DNA of 64,000 nt from G963663315 sp963663315 (GTDB taxonomy: Bacteria; Pseudomonadota; Gammaproteobacteria; Arenicellales; Poriferihabitantaceae): positions 2,232,001 through 2,296,000 of the forward strand of contig OY760176.1 of assembly GCA_963663315.1 (NCBI GenBank), written 5' to 3'. A program made the position numbers and the translations under genes. Numbering within the stretch: position 1 is the first letter of the stretch; every line of letters begins with the position of its first letter. Below the pieces are notes generated by a model. The model ran no database searches. It saw only the letters and a program-made list of their open reading frames with translations, and was not told the origin of the DNA. Below, piece after piece: positions 34,195-43,721 of the stretch.

Positions 34195-35445
34195 TGCCCG
34201 GTAGGCACGGACATGGAGGACAGGGTCGTGGACGCGAATGATATCGACGCCCTTTTGACATAACGCCAGCGAGATTCCCAGGGATTCGGGATCACGGTTG
34301 GCGGAAGGTTGATCTGAAAAGCAGCTGATAAATGATTTGCGCGAATGGCCGATCAGCAGTCGCAGCCCAGTCTGTTTGAAGCTCATGCAACCCTGCAACA
34401 ATCCGACCGACTGGAGGGCGTTTTTGCCGAAGCCGATTCCCGGATCGAATATCACCTTGTTCAAATCGATCCCTGCGTCCAGCCACTGATCGATTTTACG
34501 ATCAATCCAATCCTGTAATTGACTGATTGCGCATACATCGGCAGGCAGAAATACTGCTGGGTCGGCGGGGATGGTAACACTGTGCATCGCCACCACTTGA
34601 CACTGACTTTGTTTTACCAGCGCCAATATTTCCGGATCCTGGAGACCAGTCACATCGTTGATGATTTGCGCTCCGTGACAGATGGCTTTCTCCAGAGTCT
34701 GCCAATGCTTGCTATCAATGGAAATTACCGGTCGGATCTGCGAACCACGCAATCGGCGATCAAGTGTAGTCAGCACCGGTTCCAGCCGCCGCCATTCTTC
34801 GTCCGCAGATACGGAGGCAGCGCCGGGCCGGGTGGACTCGGCGCCTATATCGATAATCTGAACATGGTTCTCGATAAATGCTTCAATCTGGTTATCGAGC
34901 GCCTCTGTGTCCGCCCATTTACCGCCATCAGAAAATGAATCTGGGGTGATATTTAAAATTCCCATCCATAGCGGTACAGGTCCGACGTTCTTGCACAATT
35001 CGAATACCGTCTCCCGCTGACCCGGTATGATCAAATCCGGTTGCAGATGCAGTAGCGGTGTCAAAACGAAAGGTCGTTCAGATATGGCGCAATGGGGAAT
35101 GGTCAACTCCGGTGTTTGCATGATCAGGTCGTGCCACAACAGGATGTCGATATCGATCGGTCGCGGCGCCCAGCGCCCCGCAGGCCGTCGGCCGAGCCGA
35201 TGCTCGATTTCCCTGGCAATGTTGAAGCCCTGCCCGGGGCTCCACTTCGCCTCGCCGGTTATGACGCAATTCAGATAAGGCTTGTTCCAGGACGGCTCGG
35301 CATTATCCGGCAACAATGCCGGGGTTTCCACCAGTACGGAGATTTCCGACAATTCGAAACCCCGTAACTGCAGGTGACGAATCGCCTCTTCGAGATTATC
35401 CCGTCGATTCCCCAGGTTGGAACCCAGCCCGATATAGATCGTCAT
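34174..35445 (-). CDS. folKP: Bifunctional HPPK-DHPS folate enzyme
   Basis: This 423-aa protein fuses two folate steps. Residues 1 to about 160 are 6-hydroxymethyl-dihydropterin pyrophosphokinase (MTIYIGLGSNLGNR, 'RPIDIDILLW', 'PHCAISERPFVLTPLL'). The rest is dihydropteroate synthase ('GILNITPDSFSDGG', 'IDIGAESTRPGA', 'INDVTGL', 'DPGIGFGKN', 'GHSRKSFI'). The natural start is the ATG at 35445; codons further upstream overlap the divergent MOSC gene. FolK-FolP fusions are usual in plants and some protists and uncommon in gammaproteobacteria, where folK pairs with pcnB and folP with glmM. Confidence 0.93.
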   Translation of the reverse strand: MTIYIGLGSNLGNRRDNLEEAIRHLQLRGFELSEISVLVETPALLPDNAEPSWNKPYLNCVITGEAKWSPGQGFNIAREIEHRLGRRPAGRWAPRPIDIDILLWHDLIMQTPELTIPHCAISERPFVLTPLLHLQPDLIIPGQRETVFELCKNVGPVPLWMGILNITPDSFSDGGKWADTEALDNQIEAFIENHVQIIDIGAESTRPGAASVSADEEWRRLEPVLTTLDRRLRGSQIRPVISIDSKHWQTLEKAICHGAQIINDVTGLQDPEILALVKQSQCQVVAMHSVTIPADPAVFLPADVCAISQLQDWIDRKIDQWLDAGIDLNKVIFDPGIGFGKNALQSVGLLQGCMSFKQTGLRLLIGHSRKSFISCFSDQPSANRDPESLGISLALCQKGVDIIRVHDPVLHVRAYRAWSHISI

Positions 35446-35556
35446 TGGCGCAGGTTTGCGATAGTATCGAAGGCCATTAACTGCGACAATATATCCCTTG
35501 TAGAGGTGTTGGTAATCACACCGCAAATTATAAGGCAGACTCCACTCCGCGCAACC

Positions 35557-36357
35557 ATGCACATATCCGAAATTCATATCTATCCGGTCAAATCCCTTGC
35601 CGGGGTTTCACTCGATTCAGCGCAATTGAATGCAACGGGGTTCGAGTTTGATCGCCAGTGGATGGTGACAAAACCCGATGGCGAGTTCATGACTCAACGC
35701 AATTATCCACAAATGGCGCTGGTTGAGACCAAAGTCGATAATGACGCGCTGACGCTGTCTTCATTCGGCATGGAGCCGCACATTGTCGCTCCGGTTGAAA
35801 AAGACAACTGCAACAGGATAAGCACACAGGTATGGGGAGATCCGGTACAGGCCCTGGAACACGACGTACAAACCAATGAATGGCTGAGCCAGGCGATTGG
35901 CGTTGATTGTAAACTGGTCTCTTTCCCCGACGATGAGATCAGACAGTGCGACCTGGCACTATCGAAGGTCGGAGAACACACCCTGTTCGCGGACGCATTT
36001 CCCCTGTTACTGCTTTCCCAGGGTTCACTGGACGACCTGAACGCGCGGTTGGAAAATCCGGTAGGAATGGATCGATTTCGACCCAATATTGTGGTAAGTG
36101 GATGTGAGCCGCTGGCTGAAGACAACTGGAAAAATATCATGGTCGGTGATGTTCGCTTACGGGTAACACAGGCCTGTGCCCGATGTTCAGTACCGACAGT
36201 GAACCAGCAGACCGGCGTATTGTCGGGGCCGGAGCCGATACATACCTTGTCAAGCTACCGTCAAAGGGGAGATGGTGAAGTTTATTTCGGCATCAACCTG
36301 GTTCCCGAAACCACAGGCCTGGTCCGTACCGGAGACCGCGTTTCAATTTTGATTTGA
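35557..36357 (+). CDS. MOSC domain protein (YcbX/mARC type)
   Basis: This 266-aa protein starts MHISEIHIYPVKSLAG (MOSC beta-barrel N-terminal domain) and carries the MOSC domain with the molybdenum-binding cysteine in TQACARCSVPTVNQ (about 206-219). Relatives (YcbX, mARC) reduce N-hydroxylated compounds with molybdopterin. The presence of pterin-cofactor genes at 24-25 kb is consistent. It is divergent from folKP with a 111-nt gap and precedes an enoyl-CoA hydratase by 10 nt. Confidence 0.9.
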   Translation: MHISEIHIYPVKSLAGVSLDSAQLNATGFEFDRQWMVTKPDGEFMTQRNYPQMALVETKVDNDALTLSSFGMEPHIVAPVEKDNCNRISTQVWGDPVQALEHDVQTNEWLSQAIGVDCKLVSFPDDEIRQCDLALSKVGEHTLFADAFPLLLLSQGSLDDLNARLENPVGMDRFRPNIVVSGCEPLAEDNWKNIMVGDVRLRVTQACARCSVPTVNQQTGVLSGPEPIHTLSSYRQRGDGEVYFGINLVPETTGLVRTGDRVSILI

Positions 36358-36367
36358 ATCATTTCGA

Positions 36368-37180
36368 ATGAAATTTCAATCAATTGAAGTTGCCCGCCAT
36401 GGGCCGGTTGCCGTGATCACTCTGGACCGGCCGGACAAACTCAACGCAATCAACAAGACCATGCTGGATGAGTTGAATGCGGCGCTCGATCAGATTGAAC
36501 AGGACGAAAATGTTTATTCGGTAGTCCTGAATGGCAACGGCAGGGCATTTTGTTCGGGTTTTGACTTGCAGGCAGGCATTGAGGCAAATCGTCAGGGCGA
36601 ACGGCAATGGCGCGAGGCGCTGCAATATGACCTCGATGTGATAATGCGCTTCTGGAGTCTGTCGAAACCGACCATCGCTGCGGTACATGGTTATGTGCTT
36701 GCCGCCGGATTCGAACTGGCCCTGGCCTGTGACCTCACGGTTTGCGACGTGGACAGTGTTTTCGGGGAGCCGGAATTGCGTTTCGGCAGCAGCATAGTGG
36801 CGTTGCTGCTACCCTGGTATACCAATCCAAAGCGGGCCAAAAAGGTATTGCTGACCGGCCAGGACCGGATGACCTCGGCTGAAGCATTGCAGCTGGGCAT
36901 TGTCAATGAAATTACCGAATCCGGAGAGGCGCTGGCTCGTGGTCTGGCCTTGGCAAGGGAAATCGCGATGATGGACGTGAATTCGGTCAGGCTGACCAAA
37001 CAGGCATTGAACCGCAGCTACGAAATCATGGGGATGAATCAGGCCCTGCAGATGGGCGTGGAGACTTCGATAAAAATCGAAACGACAGAAACTGAGGTGA
37101 GGCGGGAATTCAACCGGATCCTGCGCAGCGAAGGATTAAAGGCAGCGCTAAGCTGGAGAGAAGAGAGACTGAAATCATAA
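36368..37180 (+). CDS. Enoyl-CoA hydratase/isomerase family protein
   Basis: This 270-aa crotonase-fold protein has VAVITLDRPDKLNAIN at the N-terminus, the oxyanion-hole segment GNGRAFCSGFDL (about 56-67), 'KPTIAAVHGYVLAAGFELALACDL' with the second oxyanion glycine, and 'FGEPELRFGSS' with a glutamate in the position used by hydratases. Its stop overlaps the start of the acyl-CoA synthetase gene (TAATG), so both are co-translated and likely act on the same acyl-CoA. The physiological substrate is not evident. Confidence 0.9.
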   Translation: MKFQSIEVARHGPVAVITLDRPDKLNAINKTMLDELNAALDQIEQDENVYSVVLNGNGRAFCSGFDLQAGIEANRQGERQWREALQYDLDVIMRFWSLSKPTIAAVHGYVLAAGFELALACDLTVCDVDSVFGEPELRFGSSIVALLLPWYTNPKRAKKVLLTGQDRMTSAEALQLGIVNEITESGEALARGLALAREIAMMDVNSVRLTKQALNRSYEIMGMNQALQMGVETSIKIETTETEVRREFNRILRSEGLKAALSWREERLKS

Positions 37181-39285
37181 TGGCTCACCGCCTTGATCCA
37201 CTTTTAAGGCCCGGGTCGATTGCACTGGTAGGCGCGTCTGGCCGACCAGACAGTCCCGGCCGGGCTCTCGCAGACATGGTGATCAATTCTGGTTATCGCG
37301 GAGCGGTTTATCCGGTTAATCCGCGATATGAGTCGATTTTCGGTATCCGTTGCTATCCGGATCTCGAATCGCTACCCGAAACGGTGGGGCATGCGGTACT
37401 CGCCGTCTCCAATGAAAAACTGGAGCAGGCTCTGCTTGACGCGATCAGACACGGAGTTCGTGCGGCGACGATTTTTTCCAGTTGCATTCTGGGAAATGAT
37501 ACCGAACCACAGTTGCAACAAAGGATTTCAGAGTTGGCGAAACAGGCGGGGGTTGCCATCTGCGGAGGCAATGGCATGGGCTTTTACAACATCTCCGATG
37601 CCTTGTATGCGGGTCTTTATCCGATGAACAGGGATCGCTTCCACGAATTGCCCGGCGGTATCAGTTTTATCGCTCAATCCGGTTCGGCTTTCGCTGCCCT
37701 GGCACACAATGGCTGTCGCCTGAAATTCAACCTTTGTGTTTCCTGCGGCAATGAAATGGTGACCACGGTGGCCGATTACATGGATTGGTCGTTATCCCGC
37801 CATGACACCCGGGTGATTGCCCTGTTTCTGGAAACCGTGCGCGACCCGAAGGCGTTTACCGATGCGCTGGAACGGGCCATGCAACAGGATATACCAGTAG
37901 TTGTGATGAAGGCCGGGAAGTCTCCTCTTGGCGCCCGCATGGCAAAAACGCATACCGGTGCGATTACCGGCAATCATGCCGCCTATGAAGCCGTATTTGA
38001 TCGATACAATGTCATCGAGGTCGGTGACTTTAGTGAAATGGGAGCCACGCTGATGCTGTTTCAATCCGGTCGTCGGGCTGGCTCCGGCGAACTGGCTACG
38101 ATCCAGGAGTCGGGCGGGTTGATGGAACTGGTGGCGGATATTGCCTGTGACCTTGGAATCAAATTTGCCGCGATTGGCGATGACACGAAAACGACACTCC
38201 GGGAAAATCTTGAGCCGGGACTGATCGCCGACAATCCACTGGATGCCTGGGGTTCCAACCATGATTTCGAGAACCGGTTTTATCGGTGCCTGTCGGCTAT
38301 GATGCGTGATCCGGCCGTCAGTGTCGGCCTGTTCTTTTCCAATTTTCGCGATAACTACTACCTGTCCGAGGCTTTCTACAGATTGATGGCCCGGGTCGCC
38401 GGGGAAACCGACAAGCCGGTCGCGATGGCAAACTGTCACACCGATATTGACAATACTGATCTGTGTAAAAGAGCCGGCGAGGCCGGCATGCCCTTTCTGG
38501 ATGGCACCAGGCCATCGTTGCTGGCGGTCAGACATCTACTGACGTACCGAAACAGACAAAAAGACCGGGGCGCCCCTGCGCCAGCCGATCTTTCCGATAC
38601 CGGAAAAGTGAATAAATGGAAAATAATCCTGCTCGATCATGCAGGGACTATCCTGAGTGAGCGCCAGGCGATGGAACTGTTTGCCGATTTTGGAATCAGC
38701 ACGCCGCAATGTCGCAACGCGCAAAATCAGACTGAAGCGTTGCAGGCTGCGTCAGAACTTGGATTTCCACTGGTTTTGAAAACTGCTGAAAACGGCATCA
38801 TCCACAAGAGTGATCAATCTGGCGTGATTGTCAATATCAACAATGTACAAGAACTTAAACGGGCTTATGCAACACTTTCAGAAACCTTGGGCCGGAATGT
38901 GCTGTTATGTGAAATGGTGGCGCAGGGAACCGAAATCGGTCTGGGTGTGGTGAACGACCTCCAGTTTGGTCCATTAATTATGGTGGCGGCTGGAGGAATT
39001 CTGATCGAGTTGATCGCGGACTCTGCGGTGGCGCTCGCACCGGTTACGGCCATCAGGGCAGAGCAAATGATTTCATCCCTGAAGATAGAAAAAATGATTG
39101 CAGGCATACGGGGCAGACCTCCGGCAGACCGCTCCTCCCTGGTTCAGACTATTGTTCTGTTATCAGATATGGCATACAAATTGAGAGAGTATATTCTTGA
39201 AATAGACATGAATCCGGTCATAGTCAATCAGGCGGGAGCCTGTGCGGTGGATGGCCTGGTCACAGTTAAATCATTTCCCCCATAA
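37180..39285 (+). CDS. Acyl-CoA synthetase, ADP/NDP-forming, fused alpha-beta type
   Basis: This 701-aa protein has an N-terminal CoA-binding domain (SIALVGASGRPDSPGRAL), a succinyl-CoA-ligase-like domain with 'ISFIAQSGSAFAALA', 'AKTHTGAITGNHAAYEAVF' holding the phospho-histidine, and a C-terminal ATP-grasp domain ('FPLVLKTAENGIIHKSDQSGVI', 'DMNPVIV'). The family interconverts acyl-CoA plus ADP and acid plus ATP. It is coupled to the enoyl-CoA hydratase upstream, as in some aromatic or feruloyl-CoA pathways. The acid is unknown. Confidence 0.88.
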   Translation: MAHRLDPLLRPGSIALVGASGRPDSPGRALADMVINSGYRGAVYPVNPRYESIFGIRCYPDLESLPETVGHAVLAVSNEKLEQALLDAIRHGVRAATIFSSCILGNDTEPQLQQRISELAKQAGVAICGGNGMGFYNISDALYAGLYPMNRDRFHELPGGISFIAQSGSAFAALAHNGCRLKFNLCVSCGNEMVTTVADYMDWSLSRHDTRVIALFLETVRDPKAFTDALERAMQQDIPVVVMKAGKSPLGARMAKTHTGAITGNHAAYEAVFDRYNVIEVGDFSEMGATLMLFQSGRRAGSGELATIQESGGLMELVADIACDLGIKFAAIGDDTKTTLRENLEPGLIADNPLDAWGSNHDFENRFYRCLSAMMRDPAVSVGLFFSNFRDNYYLSEAFYRLMARVAGETDKPVAMANCHTDIDNTDLCKRAGEAGMPFLDGTRPSLLAVRHLLTYRNRQKDRGAPAPADLSDTGKVNKWKIILLDHAGTILSERQAMELFADFGISTPQCRNAQNQTEALQAASELGFPLVLKTAENGIIHKSDQSGVIVNINNVQELKRAYATLSETLGRNVLLCEMVAQGTEIGLGVVNDLQFGPLIMVAAGGILIELIADSAVALAPVTAIRAEQMISSLKIEKMIAGIRGRPPADRSSLVQTIVLLSDMAYKLREYILEIDMNPVIVNQAGACAVDGLVTVKSFPP

Positions 39286-39397
39286 TAATGAAGTGTAGTA
39301 CACTGCCCCGTTATTAAAATTTTGAGCTGCAATAATTATGTAACATCTATCATAAAAAATTACCGATTTATTCGTTTGACAAATAGGAGAATATACA

Positions 39398-41449
39398 GTG
39401 AAACAAATGATTCTATCCGGCACGGCGCTCAGCCTGCTATTGCTGATCGGAACCGCACAGGCAGCAGATTGCCCGGCGGTTACCGTCGCTGATTCCAAAG
39501 GAGTTGCTGCCGGGGTCTGGGCCCAGCAGTATGACCTGGCAGAATTTCAATCTCTGGCAAATTGTACTTTAACCTTTTCTGAAAACCCTGCAATATCTGA
39601 ACTGAACGGCCGCATCCGCGGTAACCCTGCCCTGCCTCCGCTTGCAGACCGCCTTCCGGAAGAACCTCTGGTCGTCGCGCCTTATGATGCAATTGGAACT
39701 TATGGCGGCACCTTTGATATGATATCAAATGCAACCGAAGCGGGCACATCTGATTTCTTGGCAGTGCGTCACGTCAATCTGGTTCGTTACTCCGATGATT
39801 TGGCTACAATCGTTCCGAATGTTGCAAAATCCTGGAAGTGGAACGATGATTTCACCCAACTGACTTTCACTTTACGTAAGGGCCACAAATGGTCAGATGG
39901 CGCCCCATTCACCGCAGAAGATGTACAGTTCTGGTATGACAATCTGTCGTTGGATCCAAAAGTCATCGCAAAACCCAAAGATTATGTTTTGGTCGGCGGC
40001 GAACGCATGACAACAGAAGTGTTAGACCCGCAAACAATTCGTTTTAATCTGCCTCTACCAAAACCTGGTTTGCTTGCACATTTTGCAACCACGTATGCAC
40101 AAGGATTTCAGCCCAAGCATTTTTTGGGGAAATTTCACCCGGACATCAACCCTGACGCGGATGCCCTGGCAGTCGAATTGGGGTTTGAGAACGGCCTGGC
40201 CGTCGTTTCTGCTTATTTCGGTAATTCTGACTGGACTGATACCCCTTCGCCATTGCTTGCGCTTCCGGATAAAGTGGCTCAAATGCCAGCGGATGTGATG
40301 CCAACGCTGGAAAGCCATATCGTTATCAAGGAAACCACTGAAAGTCGTCACCTGGTGGCCAATCCTTACTTTTTCATGGTCGATACCGCGGGCAACCAAC
40401 TACCCTATATCAGTGAACAGGATGAGGTCTTCATCAACGAAGATGAAGTTCGTTTGCTGAAGCTGGTCAATGCTGAAGTCGACTACAAGGCGCAGTCATT
40501 ACATTTGGCTACCGCGCCGCTGTTACTGGATAATCAGGAGAAAGGCGATTATACGATTGACCTGAAGCCGACTATCGCACTGGACGTGATGTCGTTCAAT
40601 GTGACCTCTGAAAATTTGGAAAAACGCAAGGTTTTTGGCGACCTGCGTTTCAGACAGGCAATGTCTGTCGCGATCAACCGGGATGAGATAAACGAGCTCG
40701 CTTTTTTCGGTCTGGGCACAACGACCCAGTTTATCGGTTTCTCGCCCACCCCTGATTTTATTGATCCAAAATGGGCACAGCATTACGCACAATACGACCC
40801 TGAAATGGCCAAAACATTACTCGACGAGATCGGCATGATCGACCAGGATGGCGATGGTTTTCGCGAATTACCAAACGGCGAAAAAATTGTGTTGAATCTG
40901 CAGTTTGCAACCCAGGGTATTGGTGGGAAACTGGTTGAACTGGTCGGGCAGTTTTGGTCAGAAGCAGGCGTACAAACCACCGTTAAAGAAGTGACACCTG
41001 ACGAATATCGCTCAGCGCAATCCGCTAACCTGTTGGATGTTGGCCTGTGGCACAAGGCTCAGCCTTTGGCAATCGTGCTGGGCAATGACGAGATGTGGGT
41101 TCCGCCTTTCAACAACTATTTCGATCACCGTACCGGTATGTTGTGGGCCGAATATATCGCTTCAGAAGGGGCTAACGGTGTCAAGCCACCCGAATATGTT
41201 TATCAAATGATGGCAGACATCGTTGCGTTCCAGTCAACCCCGGTGGGTACCGAAGAGTCGAATAAACTGGGTAATCGGCTGGTTGAGAATATGACTGGAA
41301 ACCTGCTCTTTATCGGTACAGTACTGGCGCCAGCGCCGATCTATCATCGAAATGTGTTGAAGAATTTTCCAACCTTCAAAACATCTTCGTATGAGTATTA
41401 CCGTTCCTTTCCGTACCGCCCACAACAGTGGTATTTGACTGGGGAGTAA
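39398..41449 (+). CDS. Peptide-type ABC transporter substrate-binding protein
   Basis: This large, 683-aa family 5 solute-binding protein has a signal peptide (KQMILSGTALSLLLLIGTAQAA) and motifs of the fold: 'TIVPNVAKSWKWNDDFTQLTFTLRKGHKWSDGAPFTAEDV' and 'DLRFRQAMSVAINRDEI'. Such proteins bind peptides, opines or oligosaccharides in the periplasm. GTG start has TAGGAG upstream. It leads a complete operon with two permeases and two ATPases. The long length fits cluster C proteins with large ligands. Confidence 0.92.
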   Translation: MKQMILSGTALSLLLLIGTAQAADCPAVTVADSKGVAAGVWAQQYDLAEFQSLANCTLTFSENPAISELNGRIRGNPALPPLADRLPEEPLVVAPYDAIGTYGGTFDMISNATEAGTSDFLAVRHVNLVRYSDDLATIVPNVAKSWKWNDDFTQLTFTLRKGHKWSDGAPFTAEDVQFWYDNLSLDPKVIAKPKDYVLVGGERMTTEVLDPQTIRFNLPLPKPGLLAHFATTYAQGFQPKHFLGKFHPDINPDADALAVELGFENGLAVVSAYFGNSDWTDTPSPLLALPDKVAQMPADVMPTLESHIVIKETTESRHLVANPYFFMVDTAGNQLPYISEQDEVFINEDEVRLLKLVNAEVDYKAQSLHLATAPLLLDNQEKGDYTIDLKPTIALDVMSFNVTSENLEKRKVFGDLRFRQAMSVAINRDEINELAFFGLGTTTQFIGFSPTPDFIDPKWAQHYAQYDPEMAKTLLDEIGMIDQDGDGFRELPNGEKIVLNLQFATQGIGGKLVELVGQFWSEAGVQTTVKEVTPDEYRSAQSANLLDVGLWHKAQPLAIVLGNDEMWVPPFNNYFDHRTGMLWAEYIASEGANGVKPPEYVYQMMADIVAFQSTPVGTEESNKLGNRLVENMTGNLLFIGTVLAPAPIYHRNVLKNFPTFKTSSYEYYRSFPYRPQQWYLTGE

Positions 41450-41465
41450 TCGGAAAGTATTGGGT

Positions 41466-41498
41466 GTGATGGGCGATATTGATTAATTCGCCCATCAC
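41466..41498 (+). terminator. Intergenic hairpin after the substrate-binding protein gene
   Basis: GTGATGGGCGA (41466-41476) and its exact complement (41488-41498) frame an 11-nt A+T-rich loop. It lies 16 nt after the substrate-binding gene and 67 nt before the first permease gene. No T-run follows. It probably limits read-through or protects the 3' end of the first gene's mRNA. Confidence 0.6.
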
Positions 41499-41565
41499 AT
41501 ATCAGAACCAAATGACTCGGCTATAATTATCGCTCACCCCAGGTCAGGAGGAGTATTAAATTTCC

Positions 41566-42573
41566 ATGCGTGAATTCGGACGTTTCTTCGCTATACGGGC
41601 AGGGCTGGCAATATTAACCCTCATCCTGGTTTCATTTATCGTTTTCTCGTTGATGGAACTGGTGCCGGGAGATTGCGCTGAGCGTTATCTGGCATTTAAA
41701 AGTACCCAGGGGAGTCAGATCACGGTTGCCGATATAGATGTTGAGCGGGCTCGTTTAGGTCTGGATAAACCTTATGTCGTCCGTTGGGCCAAATGGATAG
41801 TTAACGCCTTTCGCGGAGAATTTGGCGATAGCTGTATTCTACGTCTAAATATCTCCCAACTGCTCGGTGACAAGTTCATGCTGAGTCTGGGGATATGTCT
41901 GGCTTCACTTTTTCTGGCGTATCTGATTGCGGTTCCCGTCGGCATCCTGGCGGCGACATCGAATAGCACTGCGGTTAAAAACTCGCTCCGTTTCCTGAGC
42001 TACCTCGGTCTTGCCATGCCGAACTTTCTGTTGGCGTTGATGATCATGTTATTTTCCACCGTCATGTTTGGAGACAGCATGACCGGACTATTCTCCAAAG
42101 AGTATCGGGATGCCGCCTGGTCAACTGATCGGGTACTTGATTTTCTCTCCCACGCCTGGTTGCCCGTTTTTATCCTTGGCTGGTCCGCCACGGCATTCGC
42201 CCTGCAGACAGTCCGCGCACTGATGTCCGACGAGATCGGCAAACTATACGTGACCGCGGCGAAAGCGCGCGGCGTATCTGAGCGTAAATTACTGTGGGGA
42301 TACCCGGCGCGTCACGCCCTCGGCCCTATTATCAATTCTCTGGGTTTTGATTTAAACAGAATATTCAATGAACTTCCGATTGTAGCCTTGATTCTGACAT
42401 TGACGGACGCGGGCGCCCTGTTAATAGAATCCCTGGCGCGATCAAATGATCAACAACTTGCGGGTGCGATAATATTTATGTTAACCGCGAGTATTGTGGC
42501 CATTAATTTTATAACAGACATCATTCTGGCGATTACGGACCCCAGAGTCCGACACGGCATCATGGGGAGTTAA
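41566..42573 (+). CDS. ABC transporter permease (DppB type)
   Basis: This 335-aa inner-membrane protein has six helices. It carries the DppB N-terminal pattern 'LILVSFIVFSLMELVPGDCAERYL' and the cytoplasmic ATPase-contact loop 'YVTAAKARGVSERKLLWGYPARHALGPI' (EAA motif). It forms the channel with the second permease, whose gene follows after 3 nt. AGGAGG lies about 15 nt upstream of the start. Confidence 0.92.
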   Translation: MREFGRFFAIRAGLAILTLILVSFIVFSLMELVPGDCAERYLAFKSTQGSQITVADIDVERARLGLDKPYVVRWAKWIVNAFRGEFGDSCILRLNISQLLGDKFMLSLGICLASLFLAYLIAVPVGILAATSNSTAVKNSLRFLSYLGLAMPNFLLALMIMLFSTVMFGDSMTGLFSKEYRDAAWSTDRVLDFLSHAWLPVFILGWSATAFALQTVRALMSDEIGKLYVTAAKARGVSERKLLWGYPARHALGPIINSLGFDLNRIFNELPIVALILTLTDAGALLIESLARSNDQQLAGAIIFMLTASIVAINFITDIILAITDPRVRHGIMGS

Positions 42574-42576
42574 ATA

Positions 42577-43719
42577 ATGACTGAATCCACTACATTGGAT
42601 AGCACACTCGACCAGAAGCTGAAGGAAGACTATTTCACCGCTTCACAACGGCAGTTGATTTGGGCCAGGTTCAAAAAAAACCGCTCGGCGTTGGTCGGCG
42701 CCGCAATTTTAGTCTGGCTGGTTGTGTCCGGAATTTTCGCGCCTTTTCTGACACCGTATGATCCTACCATCGCCGGTCGGGACAAGGAATATCAAAATGG
42801 CGCCCCGCAATTTCCGAAATTCTGTGATGACAATGGCTGTTCTTTCCGGCCTTTCATTTATACCTACAAGCGTACGCGTTCAATTGAGACCAACTTTCGC
42901 TGGGTCACCGAGATCAACAAGGATAAACGCCGCTACGTACAATTGTTCACTCAAGGTGACAAATACAAACTGTTCGGTATGAGCTTCAACACACATCTGT
43001 TTGGAGTTGATTCGGGACAATTACATCTTTTTGGCACCGATTCCACCGGCAAGGATATTTTCTCGCGGACCTTTCATGCTATCAATACTTCACTTGCGGT
43101 CGGCACCATCGGTGTACTTATTGCCTTTGTTTTAGCGCTCATTATTGGCGGCATATCGGGATATTACGGCGGCATGCTGGATTCCGTTCTACAAATGATC
43201 ACCGACGCGGTACGGACGGTGCCCGCCATTCCACTGTTCATGGCGCTGGCGGCTTTTATACCCGATACCTGGAGCGCCGAAGCACGGTTCTTTTTTATCT
43301 CGTTAATATTGGGGTTCATCGGCTGGCCGACTCTGGCGCGGCGGGTCAGAACCCATTTATTGACCGAGCGCAGTCAACAGTATGTTTTGGCGGCGAAGCT
43401 CTGCGGCGCATCTCCCGGCCATATTATTCGCCGACATCTGCTGCCGAGTTTCACTTCTTACATTATTGTTGATTTAATCATTTCCTTTCCTTACATGGTT
43501 TTGTCTGAAACCGCGTTGAGTTTCATTGGTCTGGGCTTGAAGGACCCGGTTAATTCCCTCGGCGTCATGCTTCAGAACGTGACCAGCGCAGATGTTTTGC
43601 TGAATTACCAGTGGTATTTCATCCCGGTAATTTTCTTTATGGTACTGGTCCTTGCCTTCGTTTTCGTTGGCGACGGTTTACGTGACGCTGCTGATCCTTA
43701 TTCGCAGCAGAGTAAATAA
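42577..43719 (+). CDS. ABC transporter permease (DppC type)
   Basis: This 380-aa protein has the N-terminal oppC cytoplasmic segment, a first helix 'ALVGAAILVWLVVSGIFAPFLTPYDP', a larger periplasmic insertion than usual (about residues 65-140), and then 'LFGTDSTGKDIFSR', the DppC signature. The EAA loop is 'YVLAAKLCGASPGHIIRRHLLPS'. It is the second channel subunit. The periplasmic insertion resembles those of YejE-like permeases. Confidence 0.92.
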   Translation: MTESTTLDSTLDQKLKEDYFTASQRQLIWARFKKNRSALVGAAILVWLVVSGIFAPFLTPYDPTIAGRDKEYQNGAPQFPKFCDDNGCSFRPFIYTYKRTRSIETNFRWVTEINKDKRRYVQLFTQGDKYKLFGMSFNTHLFGVDSGQLHLFGTDSTGKDIFSRTFHAINTSLAVGTIGVLIAFVLALIIGGISGYYGGMLDSVLQMITDAVRTVPAIPLFMALAAFIPDTWSAEARFFFISLILGFIGWPTLARRVRTHLLTERSQQYVLAAKLCGASPGHIIRRHLLPSFTSYIIVDLIISFPYMVLSETALSFIGLGLKDPVNSLGVMLQNVTSADVLLNYQWYFIPVIFFMVLVLAFVFVGDGLRDAADPYSQQSK

Positions 43720-43721
43720 TC

